Origin: Oscillospiraceae bacterium
GTDB taxonomy: Bacteria; Bacillota; Clostridia; Oscillospirales; CAG-272
Length of the DNA stretch: 64,000 nucleotides
Direction of reading: 5' to 3'
Assembly: GCA_015063625.1 (NCBI GenBank)
Contig: SVTT01000006.1
Span: 36,362-100,361, forward strand
The translations under genes were made by a program, and so were the position numbers. The notes beneath the pieces are model-generated. The model was not told where the DNA came from. It saw nothing but the letters and a program-made list of their open reading frames with translations, and searched no databases. Shown here one piece after another: positions 50,956-59,873 of the stretch. Every line of letters starts with the position of its first letter. The first letter of the stretch is position 1.

Positions 50956-50965
50956 ATGCTATAAT
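50937..50965 (+). promoter_or_regulatory. Promoter of the plsY operon, embedded in the upstream terminator
   Basis: TTGCCT, 17 bp, TATAAT with ATGC before the -10. Confidence 0.75.
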
Positions 50966-51015
50966 GTATCCATATCCATCATCGGTTCGACAAAAACCGC
51001 AACGGAGGCTTTTCT

Positions 51016-51807
51016 ATGTTTTGGGTTTGGGGCATTTACGACCTCTTTCATACCGGCATCATTCACGCCATTCGCAGTCATCACGACCTCGGTGACACCG
51101 CAAAGGCGGTTCTCTTTGGCGTCGGGCTGATCCTTGTATCGGTCATTTCCTATCTGCTCGGCAGCATCAACTGGGCACTGGTCATCTCCCGTATCTTCTA
51201 TCACGACGACGTGCGCAAGCACGGCAGCGGCAATGCGGGCACCACCAACGTGCTGCGCACCTACGGAAGAAAGGCGGCGATCTTCACCTTCCTCGGTGAC
51301 GGCTGCAAGGGCATTCTCTCGATCGTCGTTGCCTGCATCGTCTTCGGCTCGCCCTACGACAGCGGCTACCGCTTTATGCTGATCACCGCCGCCTATCTTG
51401 CCGCATTCTTCTGCGTGCTGGGGCACATCTTCCCCTGCTTCGCGAGATTCCACGGCGGCAAGGGCTTTGCCACCACCGCGCTTTCCATCCTGGCACTCAA
51501 TCCCGCCATCTGGCTTATCCTCGCCGCGGTCTTTATCACGCTGGTACTGGGCTCCCACTTCGTGTCGCTCGGCTCGGTGATCACCTCGCTGCTCTATCCC
51601 GTGCTGCTGCACAGCTTTGACAGCGCCATCTCGCACTACGGCATCGGTGTGATCTTTGCCTTTTTCATTGCCATGCTGGTCACGTGGAGTCACCGCGAAA
51701 ACCTCAAGCGCATCATGAACCACACCGAGCGCAAGACCTATTTCTTCAAGAAAAAGCAAGCTCCCGCCGAGCAGGCACCCGAGCAAAGCAAAGGGGACCA
51801 CACATGA
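51016..51807 (+). CDS. plsY: Glycerol-3-phosphate acyltransferase PlsY
   Basis: 263 residues; usual PlsY is about 200. Motif 1 SYLLGSINWALVISR, motif 2 KHGSGNAGTTNVLRTYGRKAA and motif 3 FHGGKGFATT are present. It moves an acyl group from acyl-phosphate to glycerol-3-phosphate, the first step of phospholipid synthesis (with PlsX elsewhere). An additional N-terminal segment of about 35 residues (FWVWGIYDLFHTGIIHAIRS) and a charged C-terminal tail (KKKQAPAEQAPEQSKG) make it longer than usual. It overlaps the next gene by ATGA. Confidence 0.93.
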   Translation: MFWVWGIYDLFHTGIIHAIRSHHDLGDTAKAVLFGVGLILVSVISYLLGSINWALVISRIFYHDDVRKHGSGNAGTTNVLRTYGRKAAIFTFLGDGCKGILSIVVACIVFGSPYDSGYRFMLITAAYLAAFFCVLGHIFPCFARFHGGKGFATTALSILALNPAIWLILAAVFITLVLGSHFVSLGSVITSLLYPVLLHSFDSAISHYGIGVIFAFFIAMLVTWSHRENLKRIMNHTERKTYFFKKKQAPAEQAPEQSKGDHT

Positions 51808-52970
51808 ATCTGAATGCCGAATTTGCCGCCCTCGCCATGCTGGCGGCACGCACGCAGACGCTGAAGAAGATCGTTTTTCACGGCGCGCTCGACCAAGCGG
51901 TCCTGCGCGCCGTCGGCACGCTCTGCCGCGTTCGCGCCGAGATCGCCCTGCAGATCGAAAGCCTTTATACCGATAACAAGGCGCGCCATGAGAATCTCGC
52001 GCTTGACGCCGCGGGCGAGGCACGGCTTGCCGCCCTTTCCGAGGGCTACGGACGCATCAATCTGCTGACCACCGCAGGGGACGCCGAGCTGCGCACCAAC
52101 AAACGGGGAGAGCCCATCCTTCTCGGCGCGGATAAGCTGGCAAGACGACTCAGGGGCGGCAATGCCGAGGTGCTCGCGGTGGGCGGAAACAACAAGGAAA
52201 AAAACCGCATTCTGCGGGGGGACGAGCCGTTTTTGAGGTTGCTCGGCGTTTCGGACGAGCGCGGGCGCGTTTACGACAAGAAGGGCGCGAAATTCCGCCA
52301 GATCAACCGCTTTCTCGAGCTGGTCCGCGATACACTGCCCTACCTGCCGCAGCAGCGCATCCGCATCTGCGATCTCTGCTGCGGAAAAAGCTACCTCTCC
52401 TTTGCCGTGTACCATTACTTTGCCAACGTGCTGCACTACGAGGTATCAATGACCGGTGTGGATCTGAAGCCCGACGTCATTGCGCATTGCACACACGTGG
52501 CAGATACGCTCGGCTTCAAGGGGTTATCCTTCGTGTGCGGCGACGTGGGCGCGTATGAAAGCGAGGAAAAGCCCCAGCTGGTCATCTCGCTCCATGCCTG
52601 CGATACCGCCACCGATCTGGTGCTGCAAAGGGCACTTGACTTCGGAGCGAGGGTCATTCTCGCCACGCCCTGCTGCCATCACGAGCTGAACCACAAGCTG
52701 AATTGCCCCACCCTCTCCTTTATCGCCGAGCATTCGATGCTGCGTCAGAAGCTCTGCGACGCCGCCACCGACGCGCTTCGTCTGAAGCTGCTGGAGGCAA
52801 AGGGCTACCGCACGGCGGCACTGGAGCTGATCGACCCCGACGACACCCCCAAAAACGTCATGCTCCGTGCCATCCGTCGCGAGGGCGCCGAACGGGACGA
52901 GGAGGCGATGGCGCGCGCCATGGAGGAATACCGAACCGCACGTCGGTTCTTGCTCGGAGGTGATCTTTAA
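51804..52970 (+). CDS. Class I SAM-dependent methyltransferase (Methyltransf_32-like)
   Basis: 388 residues. The C-terminal half is a Rossmann methyltransferase: IRICDLCCGKSYLSFAVYHY (motif I), SMTGVDLKPDVIAHC (motif II), LVISLHACDTATDLVL (motif IV region) and TPCCHHELN. The N-terminal 170 residues (TQTLKKIVFHGALDQAVLRA, HENLALDAAGEARLAAL) form a family-specific domain. The type is widespread in Clostridia; the HACD/CCHH motifs recall the GSTCD/METTL25-like group. Substrate unknown; the following gene is a tRNA thiolase homologue, so RNA is a possible target. The start is fixed by the ATGA overlap with plsY. Confidence 0.82.
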   Translation: MNLNAEFAALAMLAARTQTLKKIVFHGALDQAVLRAVGTLCRVRAEIALQIESLYTDNKARHENLALDAAGEARLAALSEGYGRINLLTTAGDAELRTNKRGEPILLGADKLARRLRGGNAEVLAVGGNNKEKNRILRGDEPFLRLLGVSDERGRVYDKKGAKFRQINRFLELVRDTLPYLPQQRIRICDLCCGKSYLSFAVYHYFANVLHYEVSMTGVDLKPDVIAHCTHVADTLGFKGLSFVCGDVGAYESEEKPQLVISLHACDTATDLVLQRALDFGARVILATPCCHHELNHKLNCPTLSFIAEHSMLRQKLCDAATDALRLKLLEAKGYRTAALELIDPDDTPKNVMLRAIRREGAERDEEAMARAMEEYRTARRFLLGGDL

Positions 52971-53725
52971 TGGATGTGCGCCGCGTACTCAGCTACGTCC
53001 GCCGCGCCTGCGAGGACTACGATATGATCAAGGAGGGTGACCGCATTGCCGTAGGTGTTTCGGCGGGTAAGGACTCGCTGACACTGCTCTGTGCGCTTGC
53101 CGAGATGCGCCGCTTTTACCCCAAGCACTACGAGGTGGTTGCCATCACGATCGATATGGGCTTCAAGGATATGGATTTTTCGGGCGTGGCGCGTCTTTGC
53201 GAGGAGCTGGATGTTCCCTATCATATCGTCAAGACCGACATTGCCACCGTCATTTTTGACATCCGCAAGGAAAAAAGCCCCTGCGCACTCTGTGCGAAAA
53301 TGCGCCGCGGTGCACTGCACAACGCCGCAAGGGAGCTGGGCTGCGAGGTCGTGGCGCTCGGTCATCACTTCGACGACGTGGTAGACACCTTTATGCTCAA
53401 TCTGTTTTACGAGGGGCGCATCGGCTGCTTCCAGCCCGTGACCGACCTCTCGCGCGTGGGCGTCCGCGTCATCCGCCCCATGCTCTATCTGCCCGAAAAG
53501 CAGGTGCGCACCTTTGCGGCAAAGGAGCAGCTCCCCATCGTAAGATCCTCCTGCCCTGCCGACGGCAACACCCAGCGCACCGAGATGAACAAGCTGATCA
53601 ACGATCTTGAAAAGCAGTCAAACGGGCTGCGTTATCGCATCTTCGGCGCCCTGCAGCGCGCCGACGTGGACGGCTTTGCCCCCCTTCCGCCGAGACCGAA
53701 GGTCAGCCGCAAAAAAGAGGAATAA
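52970..53725 (+). CDS. TtcA-family tRNA 2-thiolation protein
   Basis: 251 residues. The PP-loop reads IAVGVSAGKDSLTLL (TtcA itself has S-G-G-K-D-S; here the first Gly is Ala). CALCAKMRRGALHNAA gives the C-x-x-C, and SSCPADGNTQR a third Cys, as in enzymes that bind [4Fe-4S]. GHHFDDVVDTFMLNLFY is the family's central motif. It would thiolate a tRNA base (C32 for TtcA). It overlaps the methyltransferase stop (TAATG). Confidence 0.87.
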   Translation: MDVRRVLSYVRRACEDYDMIKEGDRIAVGVSAGKDSLTLLCALAEMRRFYPKHYEVVAITIDMGFKDMDFSGVARLCEELDVPYHIVKTDIATVIFDIRKEKSPCALCAKMRRGALHNAARELGCEVVALGHHFDDVVDTFMLNLFYEGRIGCFQPVTDLSRVGVRVIRPMLYLPEKQVRTFAAKEQLPIVRSSCPADGNTQRTEMNKLINDLEKQSNGLRYRIFGALQRADVDGFAPLPPRPKVSRKKEE

Positions 53726-53759
53726 AAATGCGCACCGACCGCGGTCGGTGCGCATTTTT
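53724..53759. terminator. Bidirectional terminator between the ttcA-like gene and the PTS IIC gene
   Basis: AAAAATGCGCACCGACC and its inverted partner with a 2-nt centre; T and A runs on either side. Confidence 0.9.
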
Positions 53760-53765
53760 TGTTGT

Positions 53766-54896
53766 TCAATCCAGCTTCAGATCATTCTCTCCGATCCAGC
53801 CGATGCGGCGAAGCAGCAGACAAAGAAGGGTGCTGAGGACTGCGGGGAGCACGAAGCAGATCAGCACGAGCCCGACGTAATCAAATACGCCGACCGTGCC
53901 GGGATATTCCCCTCCGTACCAGCCGAGGATCATGCCGATCGGACCCAGCATGCCGCACGTGCCCATGCCCGAGTTGATGGCGGCACCGTACATCTTCATT
54001 TTAAAGAGGCAGGTGGCAAGAGGACCCGTAATGGCAGATGCCACCGTGGGAGGGATCCAGACACGGGGGTTACGTATGATATTGGGCATCTGAATCATAC
54101 TGGTGCCGATGCCCTGGGAGGCAAGACCGCCCCAGCCGTTCTCGCGGAAGCTCATGACGGCAAAGCCCACCATCTGTGCGCAGCAGCCCGCGATGGCGGC
54201 GCCGCCCGCAAGAGCAAGTCCCTCGGCGTTCTGGGGAATGACACCGTTTGCCAGTGCCGCACCCGAAAGGCCGATGGCAGCGCAGATGGCAGCCGAGCTG
54301 ATGGGCAGGGTGAGCGCCACGCCTACGATCACCGAGATGATCAGACCCATGACAAAGGGCTGTTGCAGCGTTGCCCAGCCGATAAAGGTACCGACGTAGC
54401 CGACCACTGTGCCGATGTACGGTGCGATCAGCATGGAAAGACCGCCGCCGACGAAGACCGTGACAAAGGGGGTCACGATGATATCGACCTTGGTTTCCTT
54501 GGAAACCGCCTTGCCGAACTCGACCGCCACGATGGTAATGAGCAAAACGGCAAGCGGGCCGCCCGCTGCGCCCAGCGCGTTGGCAGCGTAACCGACCGCA
54601 GCGGCGGAATAGAGAACGAAGGGCGGTGCCTTGAGTGCATAGGCAACGGCAACTGCCATGGCAGCGCCCGAAACCGCCTGCGCATAGCCGCCGATGGTGG
54701 CAAAAAAGGCAAGCGCGGGGACCATGCCGATCGCCTTAAAGATGGTACCGATCAGGAGTGAGCCGAAAAGACCCAGTGCCATTGCACCAAGGGCATCAAT
54801 ACCGTAGCGCTTTGCGGAAAAAACAATGTCCTTGCGTTCGAGAAATTTGGAAAACGCGTGCTTCTCTTTTTGAGTGGTATTCTGTTCCGAATTCAT
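53766..54896 (-). CDS. PTS IIC-like membrane protein (PTS_EIIC_2 / PfoR family)
   Basis: 376 residues, about ten membrane helices. ISSAAICAAIGLSGAALANG, GCCAQMVGFAVMSFRENG and GMGTCGMLGPIGMILGWY are typical of the PF13303 group that includes Clostridium perfringens PfoR. These resemble PTS IIC permeases, but no IIA or IIB gene is adjacent. Transport of a sugar or a regulatory role is possible. Extended -10 TGTGCTACAAT (minus strand, 54998-55003) lies about 100 bp upstream. Confidence 0.85.
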   Translation of the reverse strand: MNSEQNTTQKEKHAFSKFLERKDIVFSAKRYGIDALGAMALGLFGSLLIGTIFKAIGMVPALAFFATIGGYAQAVSGAAMAVAVAYALKAPPFVLYSAAAVGYAANALGAAGGPLAVLLITIVAVEFGKAVSKETKVDIIVTPFVTVFVGGGLSMLIAPYIGTVVGYVGTFIGWATLQQPFVMGLIISVIVGVALTLPISSAAICAAIGLSGAALANGVIPQNAEGLALAGGAAIAGCCAQMVGFAVMSFRENGWGGLASQGIGTSMIQMPNIIRNPRVWIPPTVASAITGPLATCLFKMKMYGAAINSGMGTCGMLGPIGMILGWYGGEYPGTVGVFDYVGLVLICFVLPAVLSTLLCLLLRRIGWIGENDLKLD

Positions 54897-55121
54897 ATCA
54901 GGACTCCTTTCGTGCCGTTCCTCGTCGCGCGCCCCATAAAGACGGAAAGCCGCCTTCGTTGGGAGAAGGCATCCGCGCCGATTCCTTTATTGACAGTATT
55001 GTAGCACATCGTTCGCAGGTGAAAAAGATGTATTTTTCACAAAATTGTATTTCCGTGCAGAGGGAAATCACAAAAACATCACCAAAAATTGCAAAAAACA
55101 ACAAAAAAGCAAAAAAAACTA

Positions 55122-55150
55122 TTGACAATGCCGCTTTGTTGTGCTAAAGT
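55122..55150 (+). promoter_or_regulatory. Promoter of the glycine-riboswitch transcript
   Basis: TTGACA, 17 bp, TAAAGT with TTGTGC before the -10. Confidence 0.75.
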
Positions 55151-55169
55151 GTTAGGGTAACCCCTTGGA

Positions 55170-55290
55170 AGTTGTCGGAATCGCGAGAGACCGACAGCGG
55201 AGGACTCTCCCGAGAATCTCCATTTCGGAGTGCCGAAGGTGCAAGGCGCGTGCGCCGAATCTCTCAGGCAAAAGGACGGAGCAGGCATCA
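55170..55290 (+). promoter_or_regulatory. Glycine riboswitch (single aptamer)
   Basis: Conserved core seen: GAGAGACCGAC on the 5' side, TGCCGAAGGTGCAAGGC, then GCCGAATCTCTCAGGCAAAA and GGACGGAG. These match the glycine aptamer consensus (GCCGAAGGxGCAA and TCTCAGGCAAAAGGAC). Only one full aptamer is present; a GTCGG/CCGAC stem at 55174-55195 may be a vestige of a partner. It lies upstream of an alanine/glycine symporter gene, the expected target. Confidence 0.92.
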
Positions 55291-55327
55291 TCTTTATCGT
55301 GATCACTTGCGCTGTTTTTGATTTTCG

Positions 55328-55370
55328 TGGGCTGCTTCCCTTCCGTGGGAGCAGTTTTATTTTTTTCTCG
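55328..55370 (+). terminator. Expression platform (attenuator) of the glycine riboswitch
   Basis: CTGCTTCCC pairs with GGGAGCAG with a one-base bulge, followed by TTTTATTTTTTTC. This is an intrinsic terminator ahead of the coding region, so glycine binding should alter read-through; whether it raises or lowers it cannot be told from the sequence, though family precedent is for sensing to an excess. Confidence 0.82.
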
Positions 55371-55382
55371 GAGGTAAACAAC

Positions 55383-56849
55383 ATGGAAGCAGCATTGCTG
55401 AAGATCGTGCAAACGATCAATTCCTACCTGACCGACTACATTCTGATCTTTTTGCTGATCGGCGTCGGTCTCTTCTTCACCATTCGCACGCGTTTCGTGC
55501 AGGTCCGTTGCTTTGGCGAGGGCATGAAGAACGTATTTGGTAAGATCACCCTGAAGGGCGACAAGAGCCAAAGCGGTCTTTCCTCCTTCCAGGCGCTTGC
55601 AACCGCTGTTGCCGCACAGGTCGGTACGGGTAACATCGTGGGTGCCTGCGGCGCGATCCTCGTGGGCGGCCCCGGCGCCATCTTCTGGATGTGGGTCATC
55701 GCCTTCTTCGGCATGGCAACCATCTATGCGGAGGCGACCCTTGCACAGAAGACCAAAAAGGTCAACGAGGACGGCACCGTAGAGGGTGGTCCCGTCTATT
55801 ACATCAAGACCGCATTCAAGGGCAAGTTCGGCAAATTCCTTGCCGCCTTCTTTGCCGTCGCCACCATCCTTGCGCTCGGCTTCATGGGCTCGATGGTGCA
55901 GTCTAACTCGATCGCAGGAACCGCCACCAAGGCACTGGGCATTGATGCCGACCTCGGCTGGATCATCGGCCTTGTGGTCGCCGCACTCGCCGCAGCCGTA
56001 TTCCTTGGCGGTATCAAGCGTCTGGCCTCCGTCACCGAAAAGGTCGTTCCCTTCATGGCATGCCTGTATCTTGTCGGCGGCCTGGTGGTCATCTTTGCCC
56101 GTATCCAGTACATCCCCGAGACCTTCGGCATGATCTTCAAGTACGCCTTCAATGCCAATGCCCTGATCGGCGGCGGTATCGGCTTTGCACTCAAGACTGC
56201 ACTCAGCCAGGGCGCAAAGCGCGGTCTGTTCTCGAACGAGGCAGGCATGGGCTCTACGCCTCACGCACATGCGCAGGCAAACGTCAAGAACCCACACGAG
56301 CAGGGCACGACTGCCATGATCGGTGTGTTCATCGATACCTTTATCGTGCTGACCATGACCGCGCTGGTCGTGATCTCCACCCTGTATGCAGGAAACGGTG
56401 CTCTCGGCAATCCCGCCACCTACACCCTTTCGGGTGCGCTTGACGCCTTCCCCAAGGCAAATCTGGCGCAGATGGCATTCGGCTCGATCTTCTGGGGCGA
56501 AACCTTCGGCAGCATCTTCGTTGCCGTGTGCCTGTTCTTCTTTGCCTTCTCCACCATTCTCAGCTGGAACTTCTTCGGCAAGATCAACTTTGAGTACCTC
56601 TTCAAGAAGAAGGGTACCATTGTCTACACAGTTCTCGCCATTGTATTCGTGTTCCTCGGCTCTCTGTTCTCGAATGACCTTGTCTGGGAGCTGACCGACT
56701 TCTTCAACTACCTCATGGTTCTTCCCAACGCGATCGCACTGATCGCTCTCGGCTCTCTTGTCGTATCCTGCGTCAAGGAGGGCACCGCCGCTAAGAAGGC
56801 GGAAAAGGAGGAGCCCGCCGCAGAGGAAAAGACCGACGACGCGGAGTAA
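55383..56849 (+). CDS. AGCS family sodium:alanine/glycine symporter
   Basis: 488 residues, ten to eleven membrane helices. TALATAVAAQVGTGNIVGAC and GGPGAIFWMWVIAFFGMATI, EATLAQKTK and FSNEAGMGSTPHAHAQA are AGCS signatures. It imports (or, under excess, may export) alanine or glycine with Na+. The ATG at 55383 follows GGAGGTAAACAAC; the frame stays open upstream through the riboswitch. A poly-charged C-terminal tail (KKAEKEEPAAEEKTDDAE) ends the protein. Glycine-sensing control upstream supports glycine as substrate. Confidence 0.95.
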   Translation: MEAALLKIVQTINSYLTDYILIFLLIGVGLFFTIRTRFVQVRCFGEGMKNVFGKITLKGDKSQSGLSSFQALATAVAAQVGTGNIVGACGAILVGGPGAIFWMWVIAFFGMATIYAEATLAQKTKKVNEDGTVEGGPVYYIKTAFKGKFGKFLAAFFAVATILALGFMGSMVQSNSIAGTATKALGIDADLGWIIGLVVAALAAAVFLGGIKRLASVTEKVVPFMACLYLVGGLVVIFARIQYIPETFGMIFKYAFNANALIGGGIGFALKTALSQGAKRGLFSNEAGMGSTPHAHAQANVKNPHEQGTTAMIGVFIDTFIVLTMTALVVISTLYAGNGALGNPATYTLSGALDAFPKANLAQMAFGSIFWGETFGSIFVAVCLFFFAFSTILSWNFFGKINFEYLFKKKGTIVYTVLAIVFVFLGSLFSNDLVWELTDFFNYLMVLPNAIALIALGSLVVSCVKEGTAAKKAEKEEPAAEEKTDDAE

Positions 56850-56860
56850 GCTCCACCGTC

Positions 56861-56911
56861 AAAAGAGGCTGGCTCAAGCCGCAAGACCTGAGTCGGCCTC
56901 TTTTTTTCACA
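56861..56911 (+). terminator. Terminator of the AGCS symporter gene
   Basis: AAAGAGGC ... GCCTCTTT with inner pairing GCTCAA / CTGAGT and a run of seven T. Confidence 0.85.
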
Positions 56912-56949
56912 GCCATGCCGAAAAAGCAAAAACAATTCAACACTTTCGG

Positions 56950-56978
56950 TTGCATTTTTGTTGTCGGCATGCTATAAT
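56950..56978 (+). promoter_or_regulatory. Promoter of the small membrane protein gene
   Basis: TTGCAT, 17 bp, TATAAT with ATGC before the -10. Confidence 0.8.
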
Positions 56979-57022
56979 ATAGATATCGGGCGACCGAAAA
57001 TCTACATAAGGAGTTTACTGCT

Positions 57023-57271
57023 ATGGCAAAGGGAACCTTTACAGGCTCTTACGAGGCTCTTCCCAAGATCGCAAAGATCCTGCTTCAGCTCTTCTTCGGC
57101 TGGCTGATCGGCGGAATTTACCGCATCTGCCGCTACCTGGAGAAGAAGAACATCGTCACCCTTGTGGTTGGTCTGCTTGTGCTCTTCACGGGTATCGGCA
57201 ATACCATTGCATGGATCGTTGACCTGTTCACCGAGATCGTGGAAAACAAGATCTACGTTCTTGCCGACTGA
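57023..57271 (+). CDS. Small membrane protein of unknown family (82 residues)
   Basis: Two hydrophobic helices: KILLQLFFGWLIGGIYRIC and NIVTLVVGLLVLFTGIGNTI, with an intervening basic turn (RYLEKKN) and an acidic end. The arrangement slightly recalls YqaE/Pmp3-type proteins, but I see no firm match. It has its own promoter, a ribosome site (AAGGAG) and a clear terminator (57284-57319), so it is a real monocistronic gene that is probably well expressed. Confidence 0.72.
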   Translation: MAKGTFTGSYEALPKIAKILLQLFFGWLIGGIYRICRYLEKKNIVTLVVGLLVLFTGIGNTIAWIVDLFTEIVENKIYVLAD

Positions 57272-57283
57272 TCGGGCGAGCAA

Positions 57284-57319
57284 ATATCCCTCCGCGCTGC
57301 GGGGGGATATTTATTTTTT
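57284..57319 (+). terminator. Terminator of the small membrane protein gene
   Basis: ATATCCCTCCGC pairs with GCGGGGGGATAT (some G-T), followed by TTATTTTTT. Confidence 0.85.
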
Positions 57320-57327
57320 GACAAGGC

Positions 57328-57356
57328 TTGACAAAAGAACAAACAAAAGGTATAAT
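57328..57356 (+). promoter_or_regulatory. Promoter of glnN
   Basis: TTGACA, 17 bp, TATAAT; an extra TTGACA lies 10 bp upstream (57318-57323). Confidence 0.8.
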
Positions 57357-57420
57357 TGCAACATGTCTTATATTAGCATATATTAATTTAGTAAGAAGCT
57401 TTCGGAAAGGCGGACCGCTG

Positions 57421-59511
57421 ATGAAAAATGTTCCCGAATTATTTGGCAGTATGGTATTCAATGAGGAGGTCATGCGGCAAAGACTGCCGCGTGAGGTATT
57501 TTCCTCTCTGAAAAAGACCATGGAGGAGGGCAAGGAGATCGACCCCTCGATCGCAGATGTTGTTGCCAACGCCATGAAGGATTGGGCGATCGAGAAGGGC
57601 GCCACACACTATACACACTGGTTCCAGCCCCTTTCGGGCACGCCTGCCGAAAAGCACGATTCCTTTATCACCCCCGCCCCGGGCGGCAAGGTGGTCATGG
57701 AGTTCTCGGGCAAATGTCTGATCAAGGGTGAGCCCGACGCCTCCTCCTTCCCCTCGGGCGGACTGCGCGCCACCTTTGAGGCAAGGGGCTACACCACGTG
57801 GGATCCCGCCTCCTCGGCGTTCGTCAAGGACGGCACGCTGTATATCCCCACGGCATTCTGCTCCTACACGGGAGAGGCACTGGATACCAAGACGCCCCTT
57901 TTGCGCTCGATGGATACCCTGTCAACACAGGGGCTTCGCATTCTTCGCCTGTTCGGCGACACGACCTCCAAGCGCCTGACCACCACGGTTGGCGCCGAGC
58001 AGGAGTATTTCATCATTGACCGCGAGATCTACCGACTCCGCAAGGACCTGATCTATACGGGCCGCACCCTGTTCGGCGCGCCCGCGCCCAAGGGGCAGGA
58101 GCTGGAGGACCACTATTTCGGTCCTCTCAACACCCGTATCAGTGCTTTTATGGCGGAGCTGGACGAGGAGCTCTGGAAGCTGGGCGTCCTCTCCAAGACC
58201 AAGCACAACGAGGCGGCACCCGCGCAGCACGAGCTGGCGCCCATCTATGCCACCACCAATATGGCGGTCGACCAGAACCTGCTGATCATGACCTACATGA
58301 AGCGCATTGCCGAGAAGCACGGTCTTGTGTGCCTGTTGCACGAAAAGCCCTATGAGGGCGTCAGCGGCTCGGGCAAGCACAACAACTGGTCGGTGGGCAC
58401 GGATACGGGCAAAAACCTGTTAAAGCCCGGCAAAACGCCTGCCGAAAACAAGCAGTTTCTGCTCATGCTTGCCGCCGTGATCAAGGCGGTGGATGAGTAC
58501 CAGGATCTGCTGCGCGTTTCGGTGGCAAGCGCAGGAAACGACCACCGTCTTGGCGGTAACGAGGCACCGCCCGCCATCGTTTCCATGTTCATCGGTGATG
58601 AGCTGCAGGCCGTGGTGGATTCGATCGTCAACGGCACGGCGTTCAAGGGTGCACGCGCGGGCAAGATGAACCTCGGCATTCCTACGGTCCCCACCTTTAA
58701 CCGCGACACCTCTGACCGCAACCGCACCTCTCCCTTTGCCTTTACGGGCAACAAATTTGAGTTCCGTATGCTCGGTGCGGCACAGAATATTGCCATGCCC
58801 AATATCGTGCTGAACACCGCGGTGGCAGAGTCCTTCCGACAGTTTGCCGACATTCTGGAGGCAGCACCCGACTTTGACAAGGCGCTGACCAAGCTGATCA
58901 AGGATACCTTTACCGCGCATCACCGCATCCTCTTTAACGGCAACGGCTATTCTGCCGAGTGGGAAAAGGAGGCGGAGCGCCGCGGTCTTTCTAACCTCAA
59001 AACTGCCGTAGACGCCTTTGGCACGCTGACCGCACAAAAGCACGTCGATCTCTTTACCGCCCACGGTGTGATGAGCGAGGTGGAGATGCGCTCGCGCGAG
59101 GAGATCATGTTTGAAAATTATGCCAAGATCATCAATATCGAGGCAAACACCATGATCGATATGGCAAGCAGAGACATCCTGCCCGCCGTGACCGCCTACG
59201 CAGGCGAGATCGCCACTGCCGCCGCCGCGAAGCGCGCGGTGCTCCCGACCGTGGATATCACGGCGGAGAGCGACACGGTGGAAAAGCTTTCCACACTGAC
59301 GGGCAAGGCATATACCGTGATCGCCGAGCTCCGCGAGGCGGGTGCTGCGGCACGCCGCAGGGCGGCGGGCAAGGAAATGGCAACCGCCTTCCGCGATCAC
59401 GTCATTCCCCTGATGCGCACCCTGCGCGAGCTGGTCGATACCATGGAAAGCCTTACTGCCACCAACCGTTGGCCCGTGCCCTCCTATGGCGATATGATGT
59501 TCCGTATCTGA
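57421..59511 (+). CDS. glnN: Glutamine synthetase type III
   Basis: 696 residues, the GSIII length. LFGSMVFNEEVMRQRLP is the GSIII N-terminal signature; HYTHWFQPLSG and FPSGGLRATFEARGYTTWDP, then the shared catalytic stretches TVGAEQEYFIID (metal Glu), NEAAPAQHELAPIY and GVSGSGKHNNWSVGT. The C-terminal 150 residues (helical, EKLSTLTGKAYTVIAELREA) are GSIII-specific. It makes glutamine in the cytosol as a dodecamer. ATG 57421 is chosen because earlier frame codons precede the transcript start and are not conserved. Type I GS is at the left edge of the window, so regulation may be split between them. Confidence 0.95.
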   Translation: MKNVPELFGSMVFNEEVMRQRLPREVFSSLKKTMEEGKEIDPSIADVVANAMKDWAIEKGATHYTHWFQPLSGTPAEKHDSFITPAPGGKVVMEFSGKCLIKGEPDASSFPSGGLRATFEARGYTTWDPASSAFVKDGTLYIPTAFCSYTGEALDTKTPLLRSMDTLSTQGLRILRLFGDTTSKRLTTTVGAEQEYFIIDREIYRLRKDLIYTGRTLFGAPAPKGQELEDHYFGPLNTRISAFMAELDEELWKLGVLSKTKHNEAAPAQHELAPIYATTNMAVDQNLLIMTYMKRIAEKHGLVCLLHEKPYEGVSGSGKHNNWSVGTDTGKNLLKPGKTPAENKQFLLMLAAVIKAVDEYQDLLRVSVASAGNDHRLGGNEAPPAIVSMFIGDELQAVVDSIVNGTAFKGARAGKMNLGIPTVPTFNRDTSDRNRTSPFAFTGNKFEFRMLGAAQNIAMPNIVLNTAVAESFRQFADILEAAPDFDKALTKLIKDTFTAHHRILFNGNGYSAEWEKEAERRGLSNLKTAVDAFGTLTAQKHVDLFTAHGVMSEVEMRSREEIMFENYAKIINIEANTMIDMASRDILPAVTAYAGEIATAAAAKRAVLPTVDITAESDTVEKLSTLTGKAYTVIAELREAGAAARRRAAGKEMATAFRDHVIPLMRTLRELVDTMESLTATNRWPVPSYGDMMFRI

Positions 59512-59552
59512 CCTCGCACGCGTATATCATCGATCATGTTTCCGCACCCTCG

Positions 59553-59660
59553 CGGTATGTCCTTACATCCGCCATCCCCTCGCAGCTCCCGATGCTCCGC
59601 ATCGCCCTACGGGTTCGACTGCGGGCTTCGCCCTTCGCTCAGGATGACAACGAGGGCGGC
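59553..59660 (+). repeat. Dispersed intergenic repeat C, copy 1
   Basis: Block with ATCCCCTCGCAGCTCCCGAT, CCCTACGGGTTCGACTGCGG and CTCAGGATGACAACGAGGGC. It recurs inverted at 63600-63710. Not protein coding. Confidence 0.8.
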
Positions 59661-59689
59661 GCCCTCGACGACCCGTTTGTGGGCGCCCT

Positions 59690-59870
59690 CACGTCACGTT
59701 GGGGTGTGATCAAACCCGGTAGGGGTCGGCGCCTTCGACGACCCGTTTGCGGGTGCCTTTGCGGCAGGTTTATGGTTACCGTTTGCTTGTAACGGGCTGT
59801 CGTGGGCGCCAGCCCCTACCATGAATGATGTGATCCGGGCATTGTCGGATCAAGCCAAGTCTTCCTTTTA
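59690..59870 (+). repeat. TAGGGGTCGGCGCC repeat, copy at 59.7 kb
   Basis: Shares GTAGGGGTCGGCGCCTTCGA, GGTTTATGGTTACCGTTTG and GGGCTGTCGTGGGCGCCAGC with 19300-19410, and is inverted at 63785-63930, including the terminal GATCCGGGCATTGTCGGAT segment. Confidence 0.82.
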
Positions 59871-59873
59871 TAT

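Noticed and set aside
55170..55320. Tandem glycine riboswitch
   Set aside because: Only one set of the conserved core segments is visible. The sequence after 55290 lacks a second GCCGAAGG and TCTCAGG pair.
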